Both the position numbers and the translations under genes were made by a program. The notes under the pieces are model-generated. The model did not search any database and was not told the DNA's origin. It saw only the letters and a program-made list of their open reading frames with translations. From CAYUIV01 sp964444925 (GTDB lineage Bacteria > Pseudomonadota > Gammaproteobacteria > Diplorickettsiales > Diplorickettsiaceae): 64,000 nucleotides of DNA. Of this stretch, positions 35,374 to 45,333 are shown one piece after another. The DNA lies in NCBI GenBank assembly GCA_964444925.1, contig CAYUIV010000001.1:62001-126000 (forward strand). Reading direction: 5' to 3'. Positions within the stretch are counted from its first letter, which is position 1, and each line of letters begins with the position of its first letter.

Positions 35374-37839
35374 TCAGTCGTCTTTTTGTGTTTTGTGCTC
35401 TAATTCATTGAGTTTATGTTGGGCACGTTCAATCACATTACGAGGTAAGCCTGCAAGCTGTGCTACTTGTATACCATAGCTTTGGCTTGCTGCACCTTCT
35501 TTAACGGTATACAAAAAAGTCAGTTGTTTATTTTCTTGTAGTACTTCCACGTGCAGGTTAGTGACATGGTTCAATGATAAAAGATGAGTCAGTTCAAAAT
35601 AGTGGGTTGCAAATAATGTATATGCTTGCGTTACCTTTGCCAAATGTTCTGCACAGGCGAATGCAAGTGCAAGACCATCAAAAGTGCTGGTTCCTCTTCC
35701 CACTTCATCAATCAAGACTAGGCTATTTGCGGTTGCAAAATGCAAAATTTGTGCCATTTCATTCATCTCTACCATGAAAGTGGAGCGGCCACTTGCAAGA
35801 TCATCAGAAGCACCAATACGTGTAAAGATACCATCTACCGGCTTGAAAATTGTTTTAGATGCAGGTACGTAACTACCTACCATGGCAAGCAATACAATGA
35901 GCGCCGTTTGACGCATGTACGTTGACTTTCCTCCCATGTTAGGTCCTGTAATCAATAACATACGTCTTTGACGATTAAGATCAGTATCATTAGGCACAAA
36001 TCGAACATCTAATACCTGTTCAACAACCAAATGACGACCCTTTTCAATATAAATACCGGGTTGGTTAGATAATATGGGACAAGTGAGATGCAGCGTTACA
36101 GCCCGTTCTGCAAAACTATTTAGCACATCGAGTGTACTACACGCTTTTGCTGTTTCTTGAAGTGCAGTAAGATGTTGACTGATATAGGTTAACAGTTCTT
36201 CGTAGATTTTCTTTTCAAGAATTAATGCTTTGGCACGTGCACTTAGTGCTTTTGTTTCAAATTGTTTGAGTTCAGGTGTAATAAAGCGCTCTACATTACG
36301 TAGCGTTTGTCGTCTTGTGTAGTCTGATGGCAACGCATGAGATTTTGCACGAGTTAGTTCAATATAGTAACCTTGCACTTTATTAAAGCCAACTTTTAAA
36401 TGTGTTGCCCCTGTTCTCTCTCTTTCTCGTATTTCCAAAGCCGTTAGATATTGATTCGCATCTTCACTTAAACGACGCAACGTATCCAATTCTTCATGAT
36501 ACCCACGTGCAATAAATCCTCCTTCTCGAATAAGTAAAGGTGGTTCATCAGAAAAAGCGCATTCTAACTCTTTATATAGAGGAATAAAAAGACCGATTTT
36601 TTGTTCCAGTGCTAAAAGCAATCCCAAAGGATGTTTTGCATTTGTTATGATTGCTTGCAAAGATTTTTTAATTGCAGGCAGTACAGCAAGTGCACTTCTT
36701 AGCTGTACAAGATCACGAGGTTTTGCAGATTTTAAACTAATACGTGCTAAAATGCGTTCAATGTCACCTACTTTTTGAAGTAGATCGTGAAAAGTACGAT
36801 ACCAAATTACTGTATTAGTATTCATACTTTCATTTTGAGCAGTAGAACTGATCAAAAGACTAATTGCCTGCTGTCTTTGTTCAATGACTTCTCTTTCAAA
36901 AAGAGGTCGTGTCATCCAACGGTTTAAAAGACGACTACCCATTGCAGTGGCCGTTTTATCTAAAATAGAAACAACCGTTTTTTGTTTAGTCCCCTTCATA
37001 TTTTGAACAATTTCAAGATGCCGTTGCGTGGCTCTATCTAAGAAGACGCGTTTATTTTCTTCTTGAATATACAAGCGTTGAATATGCGCTAATGTCGTTT
37101 TTTGTGTTGCGTGTACGTACTGAAGTAAACAGCCTGCCGTACCTATAATTAAGGGAACTTCATCATATTTTAAAGTTTCTAAACTTGAGATTTGAAACTG
37201 TTCTTTTAACAAGCGCTCAGCTGTTGCAAAATGAAATTCCCAATCGGGTCGACGTCTTACGCAAGGAAACTGTTTAAGCGGTAATATGTGATAAATATCT
37301 TCATGCACTAAAATTTCAGCAGGTTGTAAACGCGTTAATTCGCTGAGCATTTTTTCTTGGCTATTCACCTCTAGTGCTTCGAAATGACCCGTAGAAATTT
37401 CTAAACTGACTAAGCTAAACCGATTTTCTTTTTGTGAAACAGCAACGAGTAAATTATCACGGTATGCATCCAAAAGGGCTTCATCACTGATGGTACCAGG
37501 TGTGATGATACGGGTAACCCGTCTTTCTAATGGTAATTTACTGTGTATATTACGGTCAACCGGTTCAACTTGTTCACAAATTGCAACAGATTCACCTTGT
37601 TTAATGAGTTTAATTAAATAATTGTCAACACTATGAAAAGGAATGCCTGCCATTGGAATTGGTTTTCCTTCGGAAAAGCCTCGTTTTGTAAGTACAATAT
37701 CTAACAGTTCGGATGCTTTAATTGCATCTTCATAGAAAAGTTCATAAAAGTCGCCTAAACGATAGAACAGTAGCTTGTCTTGATGTGCTGCTTTAATTCG
37801 TTCATATTGACGCATCATAGGCGTGTGTGATTGTGACAT
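35374..37839 (-). CDS. mutS: DNA mismatch repair protein MutS
   Basis: An 821-residue MutS1. The mismatch-reading Phe-x-Glu motif is in FYRLGDFYELFYEDA (about residues 30-38), Walker A is ITGPNMGGKSTYMRQTALIV, Walker B with the signature is SLVLIDEVGRGTSTFDGLAL, and ATHYFELTHL follows. The C-terminal helix-turn-helix (AASQSYGIQVAQLAGLP) is present, but the tail is short compared with E. coli (853), so the tetramer domain may be reduced. It starts post-replicative repair with MutL, which is not in this window. Confidence 0.96.
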   Translation of the reverse strand: MSQSHTPMMRQYERIKAAHQDKLLFYRLGDFYELFYEDAIKASELLDIVLTKRGFSEGKPIPMAGIPFHSVDNYLIKLIKQGESVAICEQVEPVDRNIHSKLPLERRVTRIITPGTISDEALLDAYRDNLLVAVSQKENRFSLVSLEISTGHFEALEVNSQEKMLSELTRLQPAEILVHEDIYHILPLKQFPCVRRRPDWEFHFATAERLLKEQFQISSLETLKYDEVPLIIGTAGCLLQYVHATQKTTLAHIQRLYIQEENKRVFLDRATQRHLEIVQNMKGTKQKTVVSILDKTATAMGSRLLNRWMTRPLFEREVIEQRQQAISLLISSTAQNESMNTNTVIWYRTFHDLLQKVGDIERILARISLKSAKPRDLVQLRSALAVLPAIKKSLQAIITNAKHPLGLLLALEQKIGLFIPLYKELECAFSDEPPLLIREGGFIARGYHEELDTLRRLSEDANQYLTALEIRERERTGATHLKVGFNKVQGYYIELTRAKSHALPSDYTRRQTLRNVERFITPELKQFETKALSARAKALILEKKIYEELLTYISQHLTALQETAKACSTLDVLNSFAERAVTLHLTCPILSNQPGIYIEKGRHLVVEQVLDVRFVPNDTDLNRQRRMLLITGPNMGGKSTYMRQTALIVLLAMVGSYVPASKTIFKPVDGIFTRIGASDDLASGRSTFMVEMNEMAQILHFATANSLVLIDEVGRGTSTFDGLALAFACAEHLAKVTQAYTLFATHYFELTHLLSLNHVTNLHVEVLQENKQLTFLYTVKEGAASQSYGIQVAQLAGLPRNVIERAQHKLNELEHKTQKDD

Positions 37840-37863
37840 GCACTCGCTCAGCGTTAAAAATAT

Positions 37864-39120
37864 TTATAAATTAAGTAACAATTTATCAAGTAATAACTGT
37901 GTTGGATCTTCAAGTAACTTTTTAACGGTATCTAGGAACTGTACTGAATCTTTTCCATCAATAATACGGTGATCGTAAGATAAGGCTAAATACATCATCG
38001 GTTTAATGACAATTTGCCCTTTTTCTACAATAGGGCGCTCTTGTATCTTGTGCATGCCTAAAATACCACTTTGTGGAGGATTGAGAATTGGTGTTGACAA
38101 CAGAGAACCGAAAACGCCACCATTCGTGATGGTAAATGTTCCACCTGTTAACTCAGCTAAGCTAAGTTGTCCCACTCTTGCTCTTTTACCATACCCATTA
38201 ATCGTTGTTTCAATCTCGCTAAAGCTTAATTGATCTGCATTACGAATGACGGGTACAACAAGACCTCTCTCTGTTGAAACGGCAATACCAATATCGTAAA
38301 AATGATGATATAAGATATAATCATCTTCAACGGAAGCATTGATGATAGGATACTGCTTTAACGCATCGACAACTGCTTTCGTAAAAAAAGACATAAATCC
38401 TAATTTAACGCCATGTTGTTTCTCAAATTTTTCTTTATAACGATGACGGATGCTAATTACTGCTTGCAAATCCACCTCGTTAAATGTCGTTAAAATTGCT
38501 GCTTGTTGTTGTGCTAGTAAAAGACGCTCAGCAATTTTTATTCTCAGCCTTTTCATGGGAACACGTTCTGTTGAGGCTGTTGACGTAGTAGGTGTTTCAC
38601 GATGTTGTTGATCATCTTTTGCAGTAGTCTCCGTTGCTTTAGATGTATATTGCATAACATCTTCACCTGTGATCTGACCTGATCTTCCTGTTCCTGCAAC
38701 TGCATCAAGAGAAATATTTTTCTCTTGTGCTTTGCGACGTGCAGAGGGGGTAGAAAAACTGGAAGAATCTATTGCTTCTTGCTGTATTTCCTGTTCCTTT
38801 GGTGTATTTTCTACTGTTACTTCAGATGTTGATGATTGAGTGAACGAACTTTGTGCCTTTTCTTCGTCACTTGCTACTGCCGCACCTTCTTCCAAAATAC
38901 CCAGTATTTCACCTGTTTGAACGGTGGTACCGACTGTTCGTTCAATAGCTGATAAACGTCCCGTTGCAGGCGCAACGACTTCAAGTATCACTTTATCTGT
39001 TTCAAGATCGACTAGATTTTCATCTTGCGTGATCGTCTCTCCAACTGCTTTATGCCAAGTGACAATCGTTGCATCGGATACAGATTCGGGTAATTGAGGT
39101 GTTTTGATTTCAATACTCAT
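37864..39120 (-). CDS. sucB: 2-oxoglutarate dehydrogenase E2, dihydrolipoyl succinyltransferase
   Basis: A 418-residue E2 core protein. One lipoyl domain comes first (VDLETDKVILEVVAPATGRL, lipoylated Lys in ETDKV), then a linker, the peripheral-subunit-binding segment (SARRKAQEKNISLDAVAGTG) and the catalytic domain with EVDLQAV, FTITNGGVFGSLLSTPIL and the active-site SYDHRIIDGKDSV. It forms the core of the TCA-cycle complex with SucA, 65 bases upstream. The E3 gene is not here. The single lipoyl domain is typical of SucB rather than AceF. Confidence 0.96.
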   Translation of the reverse strand: MSIEIKTPQLPESVSDATIVTWHKAVGETITQDENLVDLETDKVILEVVAPATGRLSAIERTVGTTVQTGEILGILEEGAAVASDEEKAQSSFTQSSTSEVTVENTPKEQEIQQEAIDSSSFSTPSARRKAQEKNISLDAVAGTGRSGQITGEDVMQYTSKATETTAKDDQQHRETPTTSTASTERVPMKRLRIKIAERLLLAQQQAAILTTFNEVDLQAVISIRHRYKEKFEKQHGVKLGFMSFFTKAVVDALKQYPIINASVEDDYILYHHFYDIGIAVSTERGLVVPVIRNADQLSFSEIETTINGYGKRARVGQLSLAELTGGTFTITNGGVFGSLLSTPILNPPQSGILGMHKIQERPIVEKGQIVIKPMMYLALSYDHRIIDGKDSVQFLDTVKKLLEDPTQLLLDKLLLNL

Positions 39121-39185
39121 AGTGAGGCTCTCGTGATTTAATCTAAATTTTAATCATCGGTTTCATACGGTAGAAGACTAGTTTT

Positions 39186-41951
39186 TTATTTAAAAGCATC
39201 TTGTATGATTTTTTTCTGTTCTACATCATGTCGCAGAGGGGATCCTGCAGCTGGAGAAGCTGCTTCAGGACGACCAATATATTGCAAGGTTTGATGATTG
39301 GGTAAAAGGTTTTTTAATTTGAAATATAACCATTGCCATGCACCCTGATTTTTTGGTTCTTCTTGACACCATATCACATGTTTTGTGTCAGCATAGTAGT
39401 TTAGTATTTCTTTAATTTCTGTATCAGGAAAGGGATATAGCTGTTCCAAACGAATACAGATAGTGTCTGTTTTTTTCTGCTCTTTTTGTGCATTAATTAG
39501 ATCATAGTATATTTTTCCACTGCAAAAAATGAGACGCTTAATACGTGAGGCATCCTTAACTTGAGACCACAAAATAGGGTAAAACATGCCAGTTGTTAGC
39601 TCTTCTAGCGAAGAAGTAGCTTGCTTATGACGTAGCAAGCTCTTTGGCGTCATAATAACAAGTGGTTTTTTCCAATGACGTCTTAATAATTGTCTACGTA
39701 GTAAGTGAAATTGTTGAGCAGGTGTTGTTGGTACACAAATCTGTAAATTATCTTGTGCACAAAGTTGTAAAAAACGCTCTAGTCGTGCAGAACTATGTTC
39801 AGGCCCAGCGCCTTCATAACCATGTGGTAAGAACAGCACGAGATTACTACACTGACCCCACTTTTGCTCTCCTGCACTTAAAAATTGATCAATCACGACT
39901 TGTGCACCATTGAAAAAATCTCCATATTGTGCCTCCCAAATCACTAGAGTATTGGGTCGTGAGTAGGCATAACCATATTCAAATCCCATGGTAGCCATTT
40001 CAGATAAAATGGAATCATAGATACTGAATTGTGTGGCGTGCTTTGCAAGCGCTTGAAGTGGTACATACGTCTTGTCATTGACATAATCATGTAACACAGC
40101 ATGCCGATGTGCAAATGTGCCACGCTCTGTATCTTGACCTGTAATACGAATGTTATACTCATCTTCAATGAGTGTTGCATACGCTAGTATTTCTGCAGTT
40201 CCCCAATTTAATGGCAAATCATTTTTTAGCATCTTTTTACGATCTGCCATCAACTTTGCAACTTGCGGTTGTAAAACCATATGCTGAGGAAGTGTTGTTA
40301 ACGGCTCTACTAAACGCTCAAACGTTTTTTTATCGACTGCAGTGTGTATGCTTTCTCGCCAATTTTGTTGTATAGTGCCTGGTTTTTCTTTTGGTTGCAT
40401 AGTTGTCACCGTTGCGCGTGAAGCAACAACTTCGCCTTTTGCAACGCGTTGACGATAATGACTTAGCCAGTTCTCTGCTTCGTTCTCTTTAAGTACATTT
40501 TGCGCTTTAAGTTGCTGCGCATAATCAAACCAAATAGGCTTTTTCTGTCGAATTTTTTGATACATCAAAGGCTGTGTTGCAGCTGGTTCATCTGCCTCAT
40601 TATGACCGTAACGTCTGTAACAGACTAAATCAATCACAATGTCTTTTTTAAATTTCATTCGATATTCGACTGCAAATTCGACAGCCCAGCATGCTGCCTC
40701 TGGATCACTACCATTAATATGCAAAATAGGTGCTTCAATCATTTTAGCAACATCAGTGCAATAGCGAGTGGAACGGGCTTGATTGGGGCTTGTGGTAAAG
40801 CCTACTTGGTTATTGATCACAAGATGTATCGTGCCTTGTGTTTTAGTTGATACTGTATCAGAGAGCTGTAATGTCTCCATGACAACGCCTTGTCCCGAAA
40901 AAGCAGCATCTCCATGAATAAGGATAGGTAATACTTGGGAAGAATGATCTTCTTGTTGACTGCGTTGATCCTGTTTTGCACGTGTAATGCCTTCGACAAT
41001 AGAATTGACAACTTCTAAATGAGAAGGATTAAAAGCAAGTTCAACGTCTACTTTTTTATGTTTTGTCTCTAATATTGCACTAAATCCTTTATGATATTTG
41101 ACATCTCCTGATGCGAAGTCAGTGGTATTATATTTTCCTGAAAATTCGTCAAAAAGCATCTGAGCGGGTTTACCTAGAAAATTGACTAGTACATTTAAAC
41201 GGCCTCGATGAGCCATACCCAATACAAATGATTCGATACCCAGTTCACTACCGTGTTCTATGATGCAGTTCAGCATAGGCATGAGCACATCTGCACCTTC
41301 AATAGAAAATCGTTTTTGGGCTACAAACTGAGCTGCAAGATGTTTTTCTAAACCTTCGCTTTCTAGTAAGCGATATAAAATATCTTTTTTTGCTTCATGT
41401 GAAAAATGATGTTTCAATTTTTCTACACGCTCAGCAATCCACGTCTTTTGAATTTGAGAAGTGAGGTATTGGTATTCAAAACCAATATTTTGACAATAAA
41501 TGGAATTTAACTTGTCTATGACTGTTTCAAGCGTTGCTTTTTCTAGTCCAAACTGTCCTTGTAGTGAAAATTCTCGTCGTAAATCACTTTCTTTGAATTG
41601 ATGATATTCAAGTGTTGTTTCTGGTACCTCATTTTTGACAGTTAAACCGAGAGGATCAAGTGTTGCTTCCAAATGCCCATAGGCTCGTTTTGCATCAATT
41701 AAAGGCTGTAACGATAGATTTAACACTAAAGTTTTTGATGTATCGGTTTCTTTTTCTTGACGTTTAATAGGAGGAGACTGGTACGTACATTCATTTAAAT
41801 CAACCTCTTTTGAATTAAGCTTTGAAAAGAGTGTTTGAAAATCAGAAGGGACTGCCGAAGAATTTTTTTGATATATTTCAAAAAGATGCAAGAGATACTC
41901 TTGATGTGCTAGCCAGCTTGTGCCTAACAATTGTTCTTGATCTAGTTTCAT
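39186..41951 (-). CDS. sucA: 2-oxoglutarate dehydrogenase E1
   Basis: The thiamine-diphosphate subunit that decarboxylates 2-oxoglutarate. I chose the ATG at 41949-41951 (MKLDQEQLLGTSWLAHQEYL), giving 921 residues; an in-frame start 75 bases upstream adds an unlikely Lys/Arg-rich leader. Visible marks are the N-terminal E2-binding helix, FVLGMAHRGRLNVLVNFLGK, ThDP-binding HGDAAFSGQGVVMETLQLS and INNQVGFTTSP, and FEYGYAYSRPNTLVIWEAQY with FLPHGYEGAGPEHSSARLER. Gene order sucA-sucB is standard; sdh genes are not adjacent. Confidence 0.95.
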   Translation of the reverse strand: MKLDQEQLLGTSWLAHQEYLLHLFEIYQKNSSAVPSDFQTLFSKLNSKEVDLNECTYQSPPIKRQEKETDTSKTLVLNLSLQPLIDAKRAYGHLEATLDPLGLTVKNEVPETTLEYHQFKESDLRREFSLQGQFGLEKATLETVIDKLNSIYCQNIGFEYQYLTSQIQKTWIAERVEKLKHHFSHEAKKDILYRLLESEGLEKHLAAQFVAQKRFSIEGADVLMPMLNCIIEHGSELGIESFVLGMAHRGRLNVLVNFLGKPAQMLFDEFSGKYNTTDFASGDVKYHKGFSAILETKHKKVDVELAFNPSHLEVVNSIVEGITRAKQDQRSQQEDHSSQVLPILIHGDAAFSGQGVVMETLQLSDTVSTKTQGTIHLVINNQVGFTTSPNQARSTRYCTDVAKMIEAPILHINGSDPEAACWAVEFAVEYRMKFKKDIVIDLVCYRRYGHNEADEPAATQPLMYQKIRQKKPIWFDYAQQLKAQNVLKENEAENWLSHYRQRVAKGEVVASRATVTTMQPKEKPGTIQQNWRESIHTAVDKKTFERLVEPLTTLPQHMVLQPQVAKLMADRKKMLKNDLPLNWGTAEILAYATLIEDEYNIRITGQDTERGTFAHRHAVLHDYVNDKTYVPLQALAKHATQFSIYDSILSEMATMGFEYGYAYSRPNTLVIWEAQYGDFFNGAQVVIDQFLSAGEQKWGQCSNLVLFLPHGYEGAGPEHSSARLERFLQLCAQDNLQICVPTTPAQQFHLLRRQLLRRHWKKPLVIMTPKSLLRHKQATSSLEELTTGMFYPILWSQVKDASRIKRLIFCSGKIYYDLINAQKEQKKTDTICIRLEQLYPFPDTEIKEILNYYADTKHVIWCQEEPKNQGAWQWLYFKLKNLLPNHQTLQYIGRPEAASPAAGSPLRHDVEQKKIIQDAFK

Positions 41952-42248
41952 TTTTTGACGACCTGTTTGTATTCTATCTTTTTTGGTTTGTACTTTACTG
42001 TTCTTCCATGTAAAGTTCAATCGCAACGTTTTTTTACATGGCTTGATTTTTGGCTCATTATGCCATTAATTCTAAAAATTATAAAGCTATTTTATATCGT
42101 ATTTAAAAAATATTTTGAACGGACTTATAGTAGATCATAAATTATTCTTCAGCTGAATTACTGCAGTGATAGCTATCTTGCTACGTATAGGTTGAATATG
42201 ATGAAACAAACTCCATTTTGATTCCTGGAGCAATAAAAAAATTTCACC

Positions 42249-43352
42249 ATGACTGAATTAATATCTATGATGGCAACTGAGCCTGCTTTACTTGTACACA
42301 TTTATGACTCTTTAGAAAAAGAGGAAGAAGGGATACAACGGGAATTTGAAGAACTTGCTAAAAGCGCAGGTGCCCTTCCTATTACAACTATTTTTACTAA
42401 ACCTGCTTTATCACGTCCTAAATATTACATCGGGAAGGGAAAAGTAATGGAAATTGTTGAAATACTTAAAGTACATCCTGTGAATCTTATACTTTTTAAT
42501 CGTACTCTTTCACCCAGTCAAAAGCGTAATTTAGAACTGGTATTGCAATGCCGTGTTGTAGATAGGACAGAACTTGTATTAGATATTTTTGCTCAGCGTG
42601 CAAAATCTTTTGAAGGAAAATTACAAGTTTTATTAGCACAATTGCAACATTTATCAACACGTTTGATAAGGGGTTGGACACATTTAGAAAGGCAAAAGGG
42701 TGGTATCGGTCTTCGAGGCCCAGGAGAAACACAACTTGAAACAGATCGTCGTTTAATTCAACAGCGAATTAAAATTATTCAGTCTAAATTAGAGAAAGTA
42801 AAAGAACAACGGGCTCAAAACCGTAAGAGACGTTATCGTCATCGCATTTTACGAGTTGCATTAGTTGGGTATACTAATGCAGGAAAATCTAGCATATTTA
42901 GACGGTTAACCCAGGTAGATACTTGGATTGCAAATCAATTATTTGCCACACTTGATCCAGTCACTCGAAAAGTATGTTTATCACAAACAGAGAAAATGGT
43001 GCTTTCAGACACTGTTGGATTCATTCGTCAATTACCCCACGAATTGGTCGATGCCTTTTCAGCAACGCTCGAAGAAGTGCGTTCAGCACATTTATTGCTA
43101 CATGTGATTGATGCTTCTGACCCAAATCATTTTCAATTAATAAAGACGGTTAACGATATTTTAAAAAAAATTGATGCACATTCTATTCCGCAGATTTTAC
43201 TATATAATAAGGTTGATCGCTTAAATACGTTTCAGTTGAATAAAAGTCAAATGAGTCATACAAATTGCGTTTGGCTTTCTGCAAACACAGGACAAGGTTT
43301 TGAAAAACTACAATCCATTTTAAAGAACAAAATGAATTATCATGTTGTTTAA
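42249..43352 (+). CDS. hflX: Ribosome-associated GTPase HflX
   Basis: A 367-residue GTPase that splits stalled or stressed ribosomes. The N-terminal HflX domain shows YYIGKGKVMEIVEILK and FNRTLSPSQKRNLE, then RGPGETQLETDRRLI, the coiled coil, and the G domain: G1 GYTNAGKSSIF, G3 LSDTVGFIRQLPHELV, G4 YNKVDRL. It is shorter than the E. coli protein (426), lacking much of the C-terminal extension. The usual upstream hfq is absent; hflK and hflC follow. Confidence 0.94.
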   Translation: MTELISMMATEPALLVHIYDSLEKEEEGIQREFEELAKSAGALPITTIFTKPALSRPKYYIGKGKVMEIVEILKVHPVNLILFNRTLSPSQKRNLELVLQCRVVDRTELVLDIFAQRAKSFEGKLQVLLAQLQHLSTRLIRGWTHLERQKGGIGLRGPGETQLETDRRLIQQRIKIIQSKLEKVKEQRAQNRKRRYRHRILRVALVGYTNAGKSSIFRRLTQVDTWIANQLFATLDPVTRKVCLSQTEKMVLSDTVGFIRQLPHELVDAFSATLEEVRSAHLLLHVIDASDPNHFQLIKTVNDILKKIDAHSIPQILLYNKVDRLNTFQLNKSQMSHTNCVWLSANTGQGFEKLQSILKNKMNYHVV

Positions 43353-43432
43353 ATCGTGAAAATTTTGGCGTTTGCAACCTTCTGTGTTCAAAGAAACAGT
43401 TATCATTTCAGGCAATATTATCAATCTACGTT

Positions 43433-44470
43433 TTGAAAAATTTCTTTTATAAAAGCTATATTCTTTGGCTTAAGAAAAAAATTACGGCTTTTTTTACTTA
43501 TATTAAAAACGTTAATTTCTTCAGACTCTATCCTACTTTTCCTTTGCTTTCTAGAAAATATTTTTTTGTACAGTTTCTTTTAAATGGACTGCTCTGTTGG
43601 ATATTATCAGGTATTTTGATTACACCAAAAGAAGTTGCTGTTGTGATGACGAGGATGGGAAAATTTTATCAACTTTCTAAAAGTAATGTGCATTGGTACA
43701 TGCGTTTTATTGATAAACCACTTAAAGTAGATCTTGGCGTAAAAACACGTTTTCTTACTATCCCTTTTGCATTTACAAAAGAAAAAGCCTTAGTGAGTGC
43801 AAAGTTAATGTTTGACTATCAAGTTGAAGACGCTTATCAGTTTTTATCGTCTCATCAAAATCCAATACAGTATCTTCACGATTTAATTCTTAGTCACCTT
43901 CACGACACTATTAGCCGATATACGACAACAGAGCTATTACAACCTCAGGTAATACAACATGCACAACACAATATTAAACTCATGATCGATGCAGCACTTG
44001 CTCAGCATCCTTTGGGGTTAATAGTTCAAAAAATTACTATTCTTCAGTGTTCAATGCCTTCGGAACTACAAAAAGAACTAAAATCGTTGCAAAAAGTGTA
44101 TCAAGAAACTGAGCAACTAGAACTAGATGAGAAAAAGAAACAGGACACTATACAACATGAACTAGAGCTTTACGCACAGCAAAAGCTAGAAGCTGCTCAA
44201 GCTGAGCATCATCAAATTATATCAAACGCACAATCTGATATTAATCACTTCTTAAATTTACTGCCCTATTATGAAAAAGAGCCAAAGTTAACAGTACAAC
44301 GGCTGTACTTTGACATGATAGAATCGATTCTAAAGCATCATCCAAAAGTGGTATTTATCGGTAAGGGTATAGACAAAAATACGCAACCAGCATGGCAAAT
44401 TTCTATTAATACGCTCTTAGATAAGATATCTGAAACAAAGACCGAATCTTTGGTACAAAACAAAAATTGA
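43433..44470 (+). CDS. hflK: FtsH-regulator subunit HflK
   Basis: A 345-residue membrane-anchored SPFH/band 7 protein. One membrane span lies at about residues 42-62, followed by the HflK start of the SPFH domain (GKFYQLSKSNVHWYMRFIDK), the TTELLQPQVI segment and a long charged helix (about 225-270). HflK and HflC form a large cage around the FtsH protease and modulate it. It lacks the Gly-rich cytoplasmic N-terminus of the E. coli protein, which is replaced by a Lys- and Phe-rich stretch. The start is TTG; the stop overlaps hflC by four bases. Confidence 0.88.
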   Translation: MKNFFYKSYILWLKKKITAFFTYIKNVNFFRLYPTFPLLSRKYFFVQFLLNGLLCWILSGILITPKEVAVVMTRMGKFYQLSKSNVHWYMRFIDKPLKVDLGVKTRFLTIPFAFTKEKALVSAKLMFDYQVEDAYQFLSSHQNPIQYLHDLILSHLHDTISRYTTTELLQPQVIQHAQHNIKLMIDAALAQHPLGLIVQKITILQCSMPSELQKELKSLQKVYQETEQLELDEKKKQDTIQHELELYAQQKLEAAQAEHHQIISNAQSDINHFLNLLPYYEKEPKLTVQRLYFDMIESILKHHPKVVFIGKGIDKNTQPAWQISINTLLDKISETKTESLVQNKN

Positions 44471-45333
44471 TCTATCATCTTATGATAAAAAATATTCAAG
44501 GTTTTTTAAGTGTTGTATTCTGTACGCTACTGACAACACTGTATTTTAATGGATGTATTGTGTATGAAACAGAAAATGCAGTACGCTTATCTTTTATTCC
44601 TTTTTATTCAAGAAAAATACAAAGGCAATTCATTGAAAAACCCGGTGTTTACTTTACTATACCTTTTTGGAGTAAAATCATTAAATGGAATAAGAATACA
44701 CAATACACCCTATGCAAATCCGTTCCACTTAGCTATTTGAAGGAAAAGAATGAGACCTTAGTCGATATTGGTATCACATGGCGCGTCATAGATACCATTC
44801 AATACAGTTTTTTAGTAGAAAAAAATTATCCCCAACCTATCTTCTTATTGAGAAATTGGCTAGACGATTTTTTCAAAAAAAGATACATTACTCACCATAG
44901 TGTTAATAGTCTAAAAGAATACTTAATACAACAAGCCAGCTCTAAAGGCATAGAAGTCATTGATTGTCATATCATACAAAAAGTACCAACTGCAGTATCA
45001 AGAAAAATGATTTTGAAACAAATGATTTCAATGCAAGAAAAATCTATGCAGCAGGTTTTAAAAGAAAGTCAAAAACACATCCACTTAATAAAAAATCGTA
45101 TCAATAGCCAAAAAACTATTGATTTGACACGTATTGATGCAAAGGCTGAGAGAATTAGACAAGAAGGAATATTAACAGCAACACGTTTATATAACGAAGC
45201 TTACAAAAAAAATCCAAGATTTGCTCTTATTTATCAACGTTTAAAAAGTTATGAGCGAGGATTTGCAAATCAAGCATCAAAAGATACCGTTGTTTTTAAT
45301 ACAGATGAGTCATTTTCGACATCAATGCATTGA
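44467..45333 (+). CDS. hflC: FtsH-regulator subunit HflC
   Basis: A 288-residue partner of HflK. A single N-terminal membrane span (SVVFCTLLTTLYFNGCIVY) is followed by an SPFH domain (YETENAVRLSF, KPGVYFTIPFWSKIIKWNK, LVDIGITWRVIDTIQYSF) and a helical stretch with RIDAKAERIRQEGILTATRL, typical of HflC. It is shorter than E. coli HflC (334) and quite divergent. It overlaps hflK upstream and bioC downstream by four bases each, so three genes are tightly coupled. Confidence 0.88.
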   Translation: MIYHLMIKNIQGFLSVVFCTLLTTLYFNGCIVYETENAVRLSFIPFYSRKIQRQFIEKPGVYFTIPFWSKIIKWNKNTQYTLCKSVPLSYLKEKNETLVDIGITWRVIDTIQYSFLVEKNYPQPIFLLRNWLDDFFKKRYITHHSVNSLKEYLIQQASSKGIEVIDCHIIQKVPTAVSRKMILKQMISMQEKSMQQVLKESQKHIHLIKNRINSQKTIDLTRIDAKAERIRQEGILTATRLYNEAYKKNPRFALIYQRLKSYERGFANQASKDTVVFNTDESFSTSMH